Shown here: positions 1 to 11,095 of the stretch, one piece after another
Layout: each line of letters opens with the position of its first letter
How positions within the stretch are numbered: the first letter of the stretch is position 1
Source: Zygnema circumcarinatum
Taxonomy: Eukaryota > Streptophyta > Zygnematophyceae > Zygnematales > Zygnemataceae
Direction: 5' to 3'
NCBI GenBank assembly: GCA_037447605.1
Contig: CM074815.1
Location: 21,601-85,600 of the forward strand
Length of the DNA: 64,000 nucleotides
Notes under the pieces: generated by a model
The model's input: only the letters and a program-made list of their open reading frames with translations
Databases searched by the model: none
Told to the model about the DNA's origin: nothing
Translations under genes and position numbers: made by a program

Positions 1-40
<40 letters not shown>

Positions 41-503
41 CAGGCAGTGGGTGACGGCGCAGCCGCGGCTTGCGACTGGGCCGCTCCGTCTGCAGGCTTC
101 CCTCCCCTCTCCTTCTGCCGCCTCCCTCTGCCGGAGCGGGGTCTGCCCATTCCGCAGTGTTCTACGATCCAGGGGTGCACTGCAAACGACACAAGAAAGG
201 GCGGTCAATAAACGGCCAAGCGGACGCACGTTATCTCTCTACTGTACGCTGCCTCCCTCATCTTTCTATTCGCAGTTCTTAGCCGACACTTCCAATTATG
301 AAGGCCTATTGAAAAAAGCAAGCTCCCCTCTTTTTAGAGGAAGTCAGGGCCTGGGGGGCCAGGGCGGCACAGACACAGAGAGAGAGGGTGAGAGAAAGAG
401 GGGGGGAGGGAGGGAGAGGAGAATGGGGAGGGAGGGAGAGAGAGGAGAATGGGGGAGAGAAGGAGAGAGGGAGAGAGATTAAGGGGGAGGTGGGGGAGCG
501 TGG
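1..503. other. poly-G run and purine-rich sequence, no gene seen
   Basis: The window opens with 39 consecutive G residues. Mixed sequence follows, then a GA/GGGAG-rich tract at about 376-495. No exon-like reading frame was recognised on either strand. I looked for a continuation of the neighbouring kinase (the usual H-P-W after its last helix) and did not find it. The poly-G may be real or an assembly or sequencing artefact. Confidence 0.5.
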
Positions 504-1847
504 CTAACCCTTGATCTGAGCGAGCGTGATCCGGCGAGTAACGTCCCTCGTGAGCATCTTGGCCACGAGGTCTGCGGCGCCGGGCGAGAGGGTCTGCCAA
601 GCCTCCCCCGCGAGGTCGAGCTCGGCCGCCTCCACCGCGCGCAGAATGTCCTCCATCGCGTCGCCGGCGAAGGGCGGCTCCCCGCAGAGGAGGATGTGCA
701 GGATCACGCCCAAACTCCAGATGTCCGCCTCCGGCCCGTATTCACCTTCCAGAACCTCGGGAGCCACGTAGTACCTGAAAATGGCAACTGTGTTAGACCG
801 GCGCTGCTCCAGGAGGGAGTGAGGAAACGTCTGCAGGGGGAACTAACACTATCAATAAGTGCACAAGTGCACTTACGGAGTCCCGACGCATTCCGTAAGC
901 TTTTCACCTGCAAGCACAACGCAAGCACAAACACAGAAGCCAAGAGGTCAGCATTTCAACGGCGCGTATGGGTGACCCGGACGCATCAGCGGTTGCTGCT
1001 GCTGCGAAACCGATGCGGCGCGCGGGCACTAACCGGGCGTGAAGAAGGCGCAGTGGCCGAAGTCCGCGAGTTTGACGGCGGTGCGCGAGCCCGCGTGCAG
1101 GAGCAGCACGTTCTCGGGCTTCAGGTCGCGGTGCGCGATCCCCAGCGCGTGGCAGTGGCTCAGCGCCGACGCCAGCACGCGGCACACGACGGCCGCGTCC
1201 GCCTCCGCGTACCGCCCCTCCGCCGCCACGCGGTCAAACAGGTCCCCCCCCCGGCACAGCTCCATCACCAGATGCACATCCTGCACCGCCCGAGAAGTAC
1301 AGCATCAGAGCAGCCCAGCCTGTGCCACAACACGAACTTCTCAAGGACAGGCGGTCAACCACAGCCATGCTTTATCACGAATCGGGATCGACAGAAAGGA
1401 GTGCGTGCAGAGGGCTAGCCGTACCTTGTCATCTTCCACGACATTGCGTAGACGCGCCACTGCGGGGTGTGTGTTCACCATTCCCAAAGCGCACACCTCC
1501 CGTCGCAGCTCCTCCGGGGAGCATCCCCCGTCCTTGGGAATGCTCTTGCAGGCGAGGACTTCTCCCGTGCGGCGGTCCGTGCAGAGGCGCACAACGCCGG
1601 CCATGCCCTCTCCGAGCTGCGCGCCAAGCGAGTAGCGCTGCGTGATATCCTCTCGCGGCAGGTTCAGCACGCGCAGGGGGGCCTGCGCCTTGGCGCGTGC
1701 AGTCGCGCCCATGGCCGCCTTGATCTCACCACTCACACGCGCTGCGGAAGTGGAGGTGGAGGTGGATGTAAAGGTAGAGGTGGAGGTAGAGCTAGAGGAG
1801 AAGGTGGATGTGAAGCCGATGCAGGGCTCTTTACCGGAGCAAGCCAT
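504..1847 (-). CDS. CDPK/PPCK-like Ser/Thr protein kinase without visible EF-hands
   Basis: This is a CAMK-group Ser/Thr kinase that would phosphorylate cytosolic proteins. Exons in transcript order are 1847-1425, 1280-1034, a 31-bp microexon 907-877, and 774-504. All phases agree and give about 323 aa. Visible motifs are the Gly loop GEGMAGVV, the ATP lysine in [19 protein letters not shown] (as ADFGHC) and VAPEVL. The microexon supplies the activation-segment residues [10 protein letters not shown], which link FFTPG to YYVAPE. The N-terminus has a Ser/Thr repeat encoded by a GGTGGA-like hexamer array. The start at 1847 (MACSGKEP) is a guess; in-frame Met codons lie both upstream and downstream. 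The protein stops after ITLAQIKG, where CDPKs continue into a junction domain and EF-hands. It therefore resembles PEPC kinase or a kinase-only CDPK relative. A GT at the stop codon could instead be a splice donor, leaving the 3' end uncertain. Confidence 0.75.
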
Positions 1848-1865
1848 TTCCTCCCTGCCGGCCAT

Positions 1866-2432
1866 GGCCGCGTGAGGGCGAAGGCGCGACCTGGCGGCGG
1901 CGCAGGCGACGTGGCCCGTCCTCTCCTCTCGGCGCGGGGCGGTGCCGCCCGCGCACGCCCGCCCCTCGCGGCGCCACGTCGTCCCACGCGGCTGGCTGGG
2001 CCACGTGGCTGGCCTTCCGGCGGCCACCGCGACCGGCATGCAGCGCCGGCGGCCGGCACAACCGTCCCGCCAGCTGGCGCCACCCAGCCGTACCGTATCA
2101 TACGGCACCGTACGCGGCCGGTGGGGCGGCTTCATTGAAGGATGCTCGCGGCCACGTGGGTCACTGTACGGCGCGGGACCCGCGGGCGCGGGGGGGCGGG
2201 TTGTTGCCGCTGTACGGCTGCACGGCTCGTCTGTACGGCGAGCGGCGTCCCAATTCCGCGCGCGTGGCCCGCTTCCCTCCGTCGAAGAGCCGTACCGTAC
2301 CGTACCATGCCGTACCGCCAGGAGGGACGACGGAGAAAGGTCCGTTAATCCGACACCAAAAGGAGAACCTTACAGTACGGTACATATCCGGATGCAGAGG
2401 AGTACGGTACGGTACTCCGCATGTGGCAAATT
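1866..2432. other. GC-rich upstream region with CCGTA-type pentamers
   Basis: This is the presumed promoter side of the minus-strand kinase. It contains an exact GCCACGTGGC palindrome at 2000-2009. Repeated CCGTA/TACGG pentamers occur near 2087-2110, 2290-2320 and 2375-2415. No coding region was recognised. Confidence 0.5.
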
Positions 2433-2447
2433 GGAGGCGACTATTTA

Positions 2448-2779
2448 GGAAAATGATACAGCGGCCCCACTTTTTGGATATCGGCGCCCCCTTTTGGGAA
2501 AAAATGTACTTTTTTTCTGGCTAATCACTCCCCCCCTTGGATCTTTCGGGAGGAGAGATCTTGTAGACAATCGGACCCCGCGCCTCGCGCGAAGGATCCG
2601 ACTGTGCACCGACGTACGGCGCCGCGCATCGCGGCGTGGCCCGCGAGATGCGGCGAGCCTACGGAAAATTTGTCCTCACCTGACCCGTTTGGGTCAAGGT
2701 TGCCACGTGGCAGTCTGCCATTGGACAGCCCTGCTGCCGGTCCCCCATGCCGATACAGTGGACCCCCATAATATTTTCC
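2448..2779 (+). repeat. left arm of foldback unit A
   Basis: This segment reappears as its reverse complement at 3150-3481, with few differences. Both copies carry GCCACGTGGC, at 2702-2711 and 3216-3225. Confidence 0.9.
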
Positions 2780-3149
2780 ACCTTGTACAGTGCGTCCCCA
2801 AGAAATTCGCCCCGATTTTGCCGAAACCACCTTTTTGTACGGTAACTCAATGTTAACGTACTAGGGGTGTTAACCTAACCTGACCTATTATCCAATACAA
2901 AATCTGTTTATCGAAACGGATTTCAAACATGGGTCACGCTTTTAAGCTGTACGGTAAGTACGAATAAAATCTCTAAGTCGTACGGTATACGTACGGCACC
3001 AATAGGAAATCGTGTATCTAAATCACGATACGATACGATACGTACAAACAGACATGAACTCTAACATAATACCGCTCGCCTATTGGTAACACGGACCTTA
3101 TATTTGCAAATTACAATATTTTCGCCCAGTATTTGCCGAAACCATGGCG

Positions 3150-3481
3150 AAAATATTATGGGGGTCCACTGTATCGGCATGGGGGACCGGCAGCAGGGCT
3201 GTCCAATGGCAGACTGCCACGTGGCAACCTCTTACCCAAAAGGGTCAGGCGAGGACAACGTTTCCGTAGCCTCGCCGCATCTCGCGGGCCACGCCGCGAT
3301 GCGCGGCGCCGTACGTCGGTGCACAGTCGGATCCTTCGCGCGAGGCGCGGGGTCCGATTGTCTACAAGATCTCTCCTCCCGAAAGATCCAAGGGGCGGAG
3401 TGATTAGCCAAAAAAAAAGTACATTTTTTTCCCAAAAGGGGGCGCCGATATCCAAAAAGTGGGGCCGCTGTATCATTTTCC
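3150..3481 (-). repeat. right arm of foldback unit A
   Basis: Reverse complement of 2448-2779. The 370-bp spacer between the arms contains AT-rich sequence and scattered TACGG motifs. Confidence 0.9.
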
Positions 3482-4158
3482 ACTATTTACAATGTCCTTG
3501 TTCTGAATAGTGTAGTGTACTTTTTCGCCGGGCAGCTTGTGCAAAGGATTTTTTTTGCGAAAAATGCTGTTTCATAATTTTCAGAATAGATACAGACCTT
3601 TTTTCGTCGGATGTACGGATAGTGATTTGAATGTACGAAGCGCGCGCGTCTACAAGGTATAAGGGCGCAACACGTGGAGCGACATGATTGGTCGTGGCAA
3701 CATATAACGTGACACGTATGTTTGGGACCGTGACGTGACGAATCGAGACGCGAAAAAAGTGGAGTCCGCGGGACGGCAGTCGGAAAACTGGCAGAAAAAG
3801 ATAGGGCACACAACGTAGCGTGTTTCAGGAAAAATCTGTCAGTTTTAATTCCCGCCATTTCCGACTGCCGTCCGCGTACTCCACTTTTTTCGCGTCTCGT
3901 TTCGTCACGTCACGGTCCCAAACATACTTGCCACGTCATATGTTGCCGTGACCAATCATGTCGCTCCACGTGTTACGCCCTTACATCTTGTCGACGCGCG
4001 CGCTTCGTACATTCAAATCACCATCCGTACATCCGACGAAAAAGGTCTGTATCTATTCTGAAAAGTATGAAACAGCATTTTTCGCAAAAAAAATCCTTTG
4101 CACAAGCTGCCCAGTGAAAAAGTACACTACATTCAGAACAAGGACACTGTAAATACTG
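3482..4158. repeat. foldback unit B (inverted repeat with short loop)
   Basis: The left arm (about 3482-3800) and right arm (about 3850-4158) are reverse complements with small differences, for example around ATTCAGAACAAGGAC and CGACGAAAAAGGTCTG. The axis lies near 3825. Confidence 0.85.
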
Positions 4159-4183
4159 TAGTCGCCTCCTTTTTTTAAGTCGA

Positions 4184-4265
<82 letters not shown>
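4184..4265 (+). repeat. (CATGCC)n hexanucleotide microsatellite
   Basis: About 13-14 uninterrupted copies of CATGCC begin just outside the compound palindromic element. The reading frames through it are low-complexity and not treated as coding. Confidence 0.95.
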
Positions 4266-4464
4266 CGCACGCCCACGACTTCGCGTGCCGGAGCGCCATG
4301 GCGCTGGCCCTAGCCCTGGCCCGCGATGACGGCCCGAGGACTGCCATCGGGCTCGGATGAGGCCCGCCCGCCCGCCCTGCCGGGCATGGCCAGCGCTCCG
4401 ACCCCCTTCTTTCCTCCGCAGTGAGTCAGTCGTCGGCGCGGGGCTTTGTACCTCTTCCAGTGCC

Positions 4465-4494
4465 GGGCAGGCAGGCAGGCAGGCAGGCAGGCAG
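4465..4494 (+). repeat. (GGCA)n microsatellite
   Basis: Seven tandem GGCA/GCAG units directly precede an ATG at 4503. An ORF of about 89 codons starts there (MAAGGFLKDSEFG), but no family was recognised and no supported splice partner was found. Confidence 0.9.
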
Positions 4495-5528
4495 CCTAAG
4501 CGATGGCGGCTGGCGGGTTCCTCAAGGACAGCGAGTTTGGGTGGCGGGCTTCGCGGCGTCGCGGTGGTCGGCGCGCGAGCCCTGCGAGCTGCAGGGCGGG
4601 TGCCAGGGGCCTGGACGGAAACAAAAGGCGGCTGCTGCAGCTCGAGGCGGACGTATCGCCTCCCGCGGCTTCCCAGGTGGGGGCTCCGTCCGGCCCTGAC
4701 AGCTCACGGGCCGGCAGTCATGGCTGCCATTTGGAGGAAGCACCAGGGATGTGGCGCCGGAGCTTTATTTGAAAGCACGGGCCGGGAGATGGGGACGGCT
4801 CAGGCTTCACCGGGCGACGCCTTTCAGATTCTGACGACGCCTGCCGCCCGTAGCGTGTCGGCTGGCCATGGCGGATCCTGGTCCTTTTTTTCTTCAGAGG
4901 CAATATAATTTTGTTTTCCTTGGCTTCTTTCTTGTGCCTGTAAATAACGTGATCCTCATTTCAGGATCCTGAATTAAAACGCGGCGCTTAGCAGCCATGC
5001 AGAAATCCATTGCAAAAGGGATTGCATCACCGCCTTTTTTTACATATTCTCTGCATTTTTTCTTGCCGTTTTCAACCTTAATTTTCCATTTTCTGGCGCT
5101 TCTGACGTTTATCGAGGGTTTCAGGATTTTCCAAGAAATGGTAATCACCGGCTGAGAGTGTGCTTCAGACTTTGGGAACCTAACAATCCATCCTTCAATT
5201 TTTTGCTTCCACAATTGTATGTCTTTTCTCGAAACTTGCAACATCTCTCTCTCACAGGCATGCACACACACAGACGCAGTCTTTCTCATGGACATTGTCG
5301 TCCTGCCACGTGTACACTCTCGGCTGCTTCTCCATCCTCTCCCCTTCTCACTCTCTCGCGATCCTGACAGTGGAGACGTCTGTTTTCCGTGCAGGTGTGA
5401 AGAAGGATTGGAATGGAGCTCAGCTCAGAGCTCCCGTGTTCTATGAGGTGCACAGCCCGTTGTGTTGGGAATTGTTGTCTTTATTCCAATACTTTCAATG
5501 GCGAGGCCAACTAAAATCCAAAGAGAGG
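4495..5528. other. no supported gene; one possible isolated exon
   Basis: An ORF starts at 4503, and a possible exon lies at about 5397-5446 between an AG and a GT. That segment reads VKKDWNGAQLRAPVFYE. The two cannot be joined with confidence and neither was recognised. Around 4900-5300 the sequence is AT-richer and looks intronic or intergenic. Confidence 0.3.
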
Positions 5529-5790
5529 AAGGACACCATTGGATGGGCAACCATTGGCCAACCATTGTTTGCCAATGGTTGTTTGGCCAATGGTTCACAA
5601 CCATTGGAATGGTTTGCGGCCATTGACGATTGTTGTCTAGGTCTCTGCCAATGGTTCAAACCATTGGCAATGGTCGCCCACAATATAAAATTGGATGGCT
5701 TCAACCATTTGCCAATTGGCAGGTTTGGCCCGTTAATACAACCGTTAGAAGCATCCAGTGGCTTCCAACCACTGCCAATGGTTGGAACCA
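5529..5790. repeat. dense CCAATGG/CCATTGG motif cluster
   Basis: Words such as AACCATTGG, GCCAATGGTT and CCATTGGCAATGG recur on both strands over about 260 bp. They form many overlapping short inverted repeats. The pattern resembles a degenerate palindromic satellite or hairpin-rich element rather than coding DNA. Confidence 0.65.
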
Positions 5791-8700
5791 TTACTTGAAC
5801 GCAAAACTTACACGCCTTCTGGAAGATTCGAACTCACCCCCAACACCCTGTTGTTGCGACGTGTTTTTAAGCAGCACACCGCTACTTACGAACAATTATT
5901 TATTGTGTGAAGAAGAGAGAAATAGACTCTCTATCCAACTTTTCCAACCGTTGGCAATGACTGACTGAGTTGCTGACCAATAATTGGACGATTGAATTTA
6001 ACGGTTGAAACCTTCAGCAGTGGTTTGCAAGCATTCCAGTGGTAGATGAAATAATCGGAGTTGGATTTTTCTGGTCAGATCCATCAACTTAAAGCCGATC
6101 ATATTTCTTTTCGCACTCACGATGGCTCAATCGATGATTCGATTTTGATGACAAGGTCCAACTCGCAAAAATGGGTCATTTGGACAAAGGGGGTATCGTG
6201 AAAGGCTGAAACAAAGCTGTTGTTGTTGTTGTTTGTATCTTCAGCGATGGCAGGAGGTATCGCCTATTGCTGAAATTTCTTGATGAACGTTTGCTTTTTT
6301 TGACTTGGACTCAAGCCAATACAACCCGTTGATCAACGATCCTCCCTTCGTCTTTTCCGGAAACAAATCTCTGCGACGTTTATTGGTTCAGTGCCTTGTC
6401 AGCATGTTTTGGGCTTTTAGGGTTGCAGAAAGCGTCGAGTTTCAGAGTCAAGCATGTGAAAGAATACAAATTTCTTCGGATGTGTAATTGATGCAGTTTC
6501 AAAATGCAGCCCCCTTGCCATCACCCACATTTCATTCGACAAATCCTTGACCGTTGCAAAGCGTGGCGTACGGGAACCGAATGCCCCCCACGAACTCAAC
6601 AGTTACGGCTTTATTCCTGCAGCCCAATGACTACGAAGAAATCACAGTTACGACTTTATTCCTGTTCGCCTTACTTGCAAACAGGGACTAACTATAGAAT
6701 GTGGACCAATCGCTGTAACTTGCTTACGTAGCTTGCTGACGCTATCTATGTGCTGCGGTGGATACTGGCAGAGAAGCGATGTCAGCAGAATTTACAGTCC
6801 CCGCCATGCAGACGGAGTTGTGCTGTACACATATCCTACGCAGCTGACCCCCCTTTCCCCCCGCCCCCCCTCTGCCGCCTCCAGAAACGAGCACTGCCGC
6901 ACTACCTGCTGTTAGCGGGGTTCGCCCCTGCAGCAGCCTATAAGCACTCCTAAGAAGCAGTTTTCCTCATTCGAGAAGTGCAGCTCCTCAAAAAAAGCTA
7001 ACTGGTGGCATTCACATGCAAGACACCGACCTAAAACTGCAGTCGCCTCTTCACCCGCGCATGGCCTGACCGTTTCTCCTCAGCCCAGTGAACCCCCAAC
7101 GCCTCGGAGTAGTACTTCTTTGGGGCCCTCGGCATCTCTGTGGGAGACCAGCACACCTCTTGTGGCGTTCGAGGAGAGAGCGCTGACAGCACCTCCGTCC
7201 CTCCTGTGGCATCTCCTACTTCCTTATTCAACCTCCCGAGCGGTGCAGATAACGACGATGGTTGCTCATGAGAGGGCGACCTCGCCACTTCTCCTTCCTT
7301 CCTAGCATCCATGTCATCTACCGTCAGATGCATCTTTGCGTCTGAGACCCGCTCTTCAAGGAGCGCACCTCCGCCTTCCACACCAACCATTTCGCAAGTG
7401 CGACCTTTCGCAAGGTCTGCACTAGCAGGATGGTTCTCACAAACGGGACTTGTTTGGCGGCGAGATGGCGATGACGTGCACGGTTCACCAGTGAGCGCCA
7501 TTTTCAATGGCTGCCAGGAACCTCCTCACTCTGCGTACACCGTCAGTTCCTCACAGGACGGCCCAGCAGGGGAATGAAACGCCACACCGTGTTTCAGGCG
7601 AAGAGGATACGGCCATTCAAAAACCCCGTGATTTCTGCTTGGCATATGCTGTCCCCGTCATGATGGCCAAAGCCTGCATCACGGCAACATCGACGTTAGT
7701 GCATCGCCATGACTGCCTCGTCCACACAGCTATTCCTACGGCAACGACTCCGCGGGGTGCATAAAGCATGGACTTCGCCGCTAGAGAAACCAACGCGGAT
7801 CAGCTTCACCCTGTCAAGGCAGCGCCTCTTGACAGGACCGCTGCTCCGCCGGACACTGGCGGAGAACAGGGTGCGCTTTAGGCTGCTGTGATGACGCAGG
7901 CTCCTTTAGCCTGCCGGACATCGCCGCAGGGTATGCTAGAGGCAGTTGCCTCCATAGAGAACAGTTTGCAGTTGCCTTCCCGATACGACAAAGAAATGTC
8001 CGCATATTAGAGTGTTCACTCGACCCAAACAGGTTAAAGCTAATGATGTCTCGTCCCGGAAAGGGGAGAGCGAGAATAGAAGACTCAAAGCGAGTGCAAA
8101 AGCTTTTGAACATTATCAGCTAGTATTACCATCATAAGACGGCACGACTTATAATGTCACTACATATGGCGGCCGTCCACCTACAAAGCGTAGGCAATCG
8201 ACAAAAGCCACTCACTAAAGCTTTCACGACTTTTGTAGGGCAGAGAAGGGCTAAGCCCTAGTAGCCCTTTAGCTTACTCAGACGCAAGTACTGCAAAAAT
8301 TGGAAAACCGAACCAGACCAAAGCATTCGTATCCGGCTTTTAAACTATAGCTATTCGCGGCCCGCCGACAACCTGCTAGTCCGCCTCCTTCGGCTTCATC
8401 ACTCATACCTAAATATAAGAGAAACCCTAAGTGAAATGAGATCCAAATAAACAGGGAATAAAACCAAAGAAGACAGCAGCCATAGCGACCGTGGCAGTGC
8501 CGTCGAACAGTCACAGGGCAGTGCTCACTTTGAAGAGCTCCACTTGAAGCCTGACAGTCTTCGCAAAACTCCGTTCGCGGCGCGGTGCGTAGAGCGGCGA
8601 GCTCAGCGGTAGAGGCCAACACTCGAGTAGAGGGCGGGAGGCGGGGAGGAGGTGAGGGAGGGCAGGAGTGAAGCGGGGAAGGAGGTGGGGAGGGAAGGCG

Positions 8701-8956
8701 GGCGGGAGTGAGCGCGGCAGCGCGGAGGAGCGGGGAGGCGATCGCGGTCGCGGGGGCCGTTCGCGGCGGGTCAAGGTCCGCCTCCTTCCGTCCGCGTCCG
8801 CGTCCCTCCCGGCCTCCCCCGCGGGCGGGCGGGCGGGCGAGGGCGGTTGCCAAAGCGCAGCGCCGTACGGAAGGAAGGAGGGGGAGGCGAACGGCCGCCC
8901 TCGCAAACCGCGCGGCGGCAGGAACCGGACGGACACAGGCCGAGCCACAGGGCAGG
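5791..8956. other. gene-poor region, no supported gene
   Basis: About 3.2 kb in which no conserved domain was recognised. The longest moderately complex frame is a 158-codon ORF on the minus strand at 7031-7507. It starts MKMALTGEPC and ends in a basic stretch RVKRRLQF. It has no motif I know and no splicing context, so it may be a chance or decayed ORF. A tRNA-like T-arm word (GAGTTCGAATC, minus strand, about 5825) does not fold into a tRNA. Confidence 0.4.
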
Positions 8957-9222
8957 GCGCCGGGCAGAGGCAGCACCCTAGCGGGCAGCCGGGCAGCACC
9001 CAAGCGGGCAGCGGGCAACACCAAGCGGGCAGCGGGCAGCACCCAAGCGGGCAACGGGCAGCACCAGCACCCACGCTGGCAGCGGGCAGCACCCAAGCGG
9101 GCAGCGGGCAGCACCAAAGCGGGCAACGGGTAGCACCCAAGCGGGCAGCACCCAAAGCGGGCAGCACCCAATCGGGAAACGGGCAGCGGGCAGCACACGG
9201 GCAGCAGCGGGCAGCGGGCGAA
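8957..9222 (+). repeat. GCGGGCAGC-type minisatellite
   Basis: Irregular tandem units of AAGCGGGCAGC, GGGCAGCACCC and GGGCAACGGGCA cover about 260 bp. Long frames through it on both strands (for example a 478-codon minus ORF) are repetitive Pro/Ala/Cys/Leu or Gly/Ser/Gln strings. I attribute them to base composition. Confidence 0.85.
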
Positions 9223-9635
9223 AGAGAGCGCGGCCACGTGGAGGCGAACCGCCCGCGTCGCCGACGCTCGAGATTCCGAAGAGATTCCGCGAGGGGGGCA
9301 CCGTACGGACGAGCGGGCGGGCGGGCGGGCGGGTCCACCCGCGGCCAGGTCCGTTCGCACGGTGCGAACACAAAAATGGGCGCGCGCCCCCGCACTTGCC
9401 GCCCTCGCGAAGGGGGGCGCGGCTACGTGGCCGCCGCCGATAGCGGCAAACGGCGCCTCCTCATAGCGGCCGCCACGTGGCAGCGGTCGTGGCGTGTTCG
9501 GTTGGAACCAGCGCCAATTTCGGAGCGCGAGCGCGGGTCGGTCGTGGGCGCGGCGGCGAGGAGAGGGGAGGAAGGACGAGCGGGGGGCGAGCGGGCACGA
9601 GGGAGGATGCAGGCGCTTGTGCGCTCGGCGTCTCG

Positions 9636-9688
9636 GGGGAGGGAGGGAGGGAGGGAGGGAGGGAGGGAGGGAGGGAGGGAGGGAGGGC
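9636..9688 (+). repeat. (GGGA)n purine tract
   Basis: About 13 tandem GGGA units. A second, shorter array of the same unit lies at 9762-9788. Both are runs of four-base units with G-triplets and could form quadruplex structures. Confidence 0.95.
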
Positions 9689-9788
9689 CGGTGCCCGGCG
9701 CAGCGCAAGGTCACTGGCCCTGGCGAGTGCTCACCGCCTCCTCACTCTCCCGTCGTCGACTGGAGGGAGGGAGGGAGGGAGGGAGGGA

Positions 9789-11095
9789 CGGTTTTCAAGT
9801 AACTGGCGAGTTGATCCTGGCTCGTAGTCAGACGAGAACATGCGGTTGAGCTTGACGGAGAATGGCCACTTCCCTTTTGCATTGTCTCTCAGAGTGCACG
9901 CCGAGGAGTGAACGCTGCAGCGCGCCTTGTCCATGAGGGCGCTCATCCTCCACAAGTAGAGCACGCATTTGCCAATGTGTGGGCACTGTACTGGACTGAA
10001 TGTTTTTGGGGTTTTTGGAGGGTTTCTTGCCATCGGTCGCTAACCGCTTCCACACGGCATGGCATGGCGCACGCCGCTAGTCCTAACAACCTCCCTCTGC
10101 AGAAAAATGGGAGCATGGAATTCCCGGCCGCATGCTGCTGGCTCCCCACACAAACCCGCATGTCTTCATAGAGCGCGCAGTCACATCTGGTTGACACCGC
10201 GCTTTAGGATCACTCAAGATCCTGGATCGAGAAGTTTGGGGGAATGCAAAAAACCAGGGTGGCGACGACGTGTTAGCCTTCTGAAGGAAACGAGAATTTT
10301 GATTGAAAACAGCACGCAATGCAATGACAAGTCGTTCATTAAAAAGTGGAGGAGCGGTACGATACAGCTTTCAAGGAGCAAAATTTTTTCAGCCTAACTA
10401 CGAGGTCAGATTACGGACTGGTATTGGAGGCACAAGCCTTAGTCCCACAAAATAAAGCGAGCCCATATGTGGGGGAAGCCCAAATGCCGGTCGATGCGGA
10501 GCGCCTCTCAGAGCCCCGCGGGCCGCCCCCCACGCTGCGGTAATGAAGCAAGCAGCACATGGCGCCTTTGCAGGCCGACTGCCCCGCGACTTACTCCATT
10601 TAGAGGTAAGTAAACCCTTCTACACGTTGTTTTGGATCGCATTGGACTGACGTTGAAGTGTAATGCGCACTCACACGCTACTGCTCAACGTTCGCAGAAA
10701 GTTCGCTGTACTTGGGAACGCTGTCCCTGTAGAGCAGTCAGCTTTCGAATGGAGGAGGCAATCCGCGCAACGCCTGCAGCAAGCTCTTGTCGCCCGCACA
10801 CGCCGCTTCAAGTTGCTTGCAGCGGACGCGCCAAAGGGAAGGAGGCACACTCAGCTGAAGGGGGTCATCTGAAGGGGACACAGGCGATGTCGGGCACTTG
10901 ACTAAGGCTCCGAGGATGTTCTGCACATGCCCAACCAAGAACTTCAACTCTTTCTCTTGCAAGTTTTCTTAAGAACCCAGCATGCTGCATGGGTTCGACG
11001 TCTACTGGCATGCATACTCATCCGGAATCCACAACTCTGATCGCCCCGCTGTAATCTCGTCCTTTGCTCTTGTTGGGCCGTCATGTGCCACATTT
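9789..11095. other. no supported gene
   Basis: A minus-strand frame at about 9800-10030 contains a Cys-rich, fairly complex stretch (CPHIGKCVLYLWRMSALM). It could be a decayed coding fragment, but it lacks a recognised family or splice partners. The rest, up to the 3' end of the RPAP1-like gene, shows nothing definite. Confidence 0.35.

Larger units (their letters stand above)
2433..4169. mobile_element. compound palindromic element (two foldback units, MITE-like)
   Basis: The outer ends are an 11-bp perfect inverted repeat, GGAGGCGACTA at 2433 and TAGTCGCCTCC ending at 4169. Inside are two large palindromes in series. Unit A has arms 2448-2779 and 3150-3481, about 332 bp each and close to identical. 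Unit B has arms of roughly 3482-3800 and 3850-4158 with a short loop. At the A/B junction (about 3475-3490) the sequence passes straight from one arm into the other without the GGAGGCGACTA ends. This looks like two related elements fused with loss of the inner termini. No transposase ORF is visible, so it would be non-autonomous. Clear target-site duplications were not seen. Confidence 0.75.

Noticed and set aside
4184-4265. possible CRISPR or telomere-like array
   Set aside because: The hexamer CATGCC is tandem with no spacers and is not a known telomere repeat, so it is a plain microsatellite.
4503-5446. two-exon gene starting MAAGGFLKDSEFG
   Set aside because: The second candidate exon (about 5397-5446) has plausible borders but cannot be joined with confidence. 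Neither part matched a family I know.
5800-5860. tRNA-like B-box word (GAGTTCGAATC on the minus strand)
   Set aside because: Flanking bases do not form a T-arm, anticodon arm or acceptor stem. At most it is a SINE or tRNA relic.
8278-9714. 478-codon minus-strand ORF and a 393-codon plus-strand ORF
   Set aside because: Both run through the GCGGGCAGC minisatellite and GC-rich tracts. The translations are Pro/Ala/Cys/Leu or Gly/Arg/Gln strings without domains, as expected from stop-poor GC-rich repeats.
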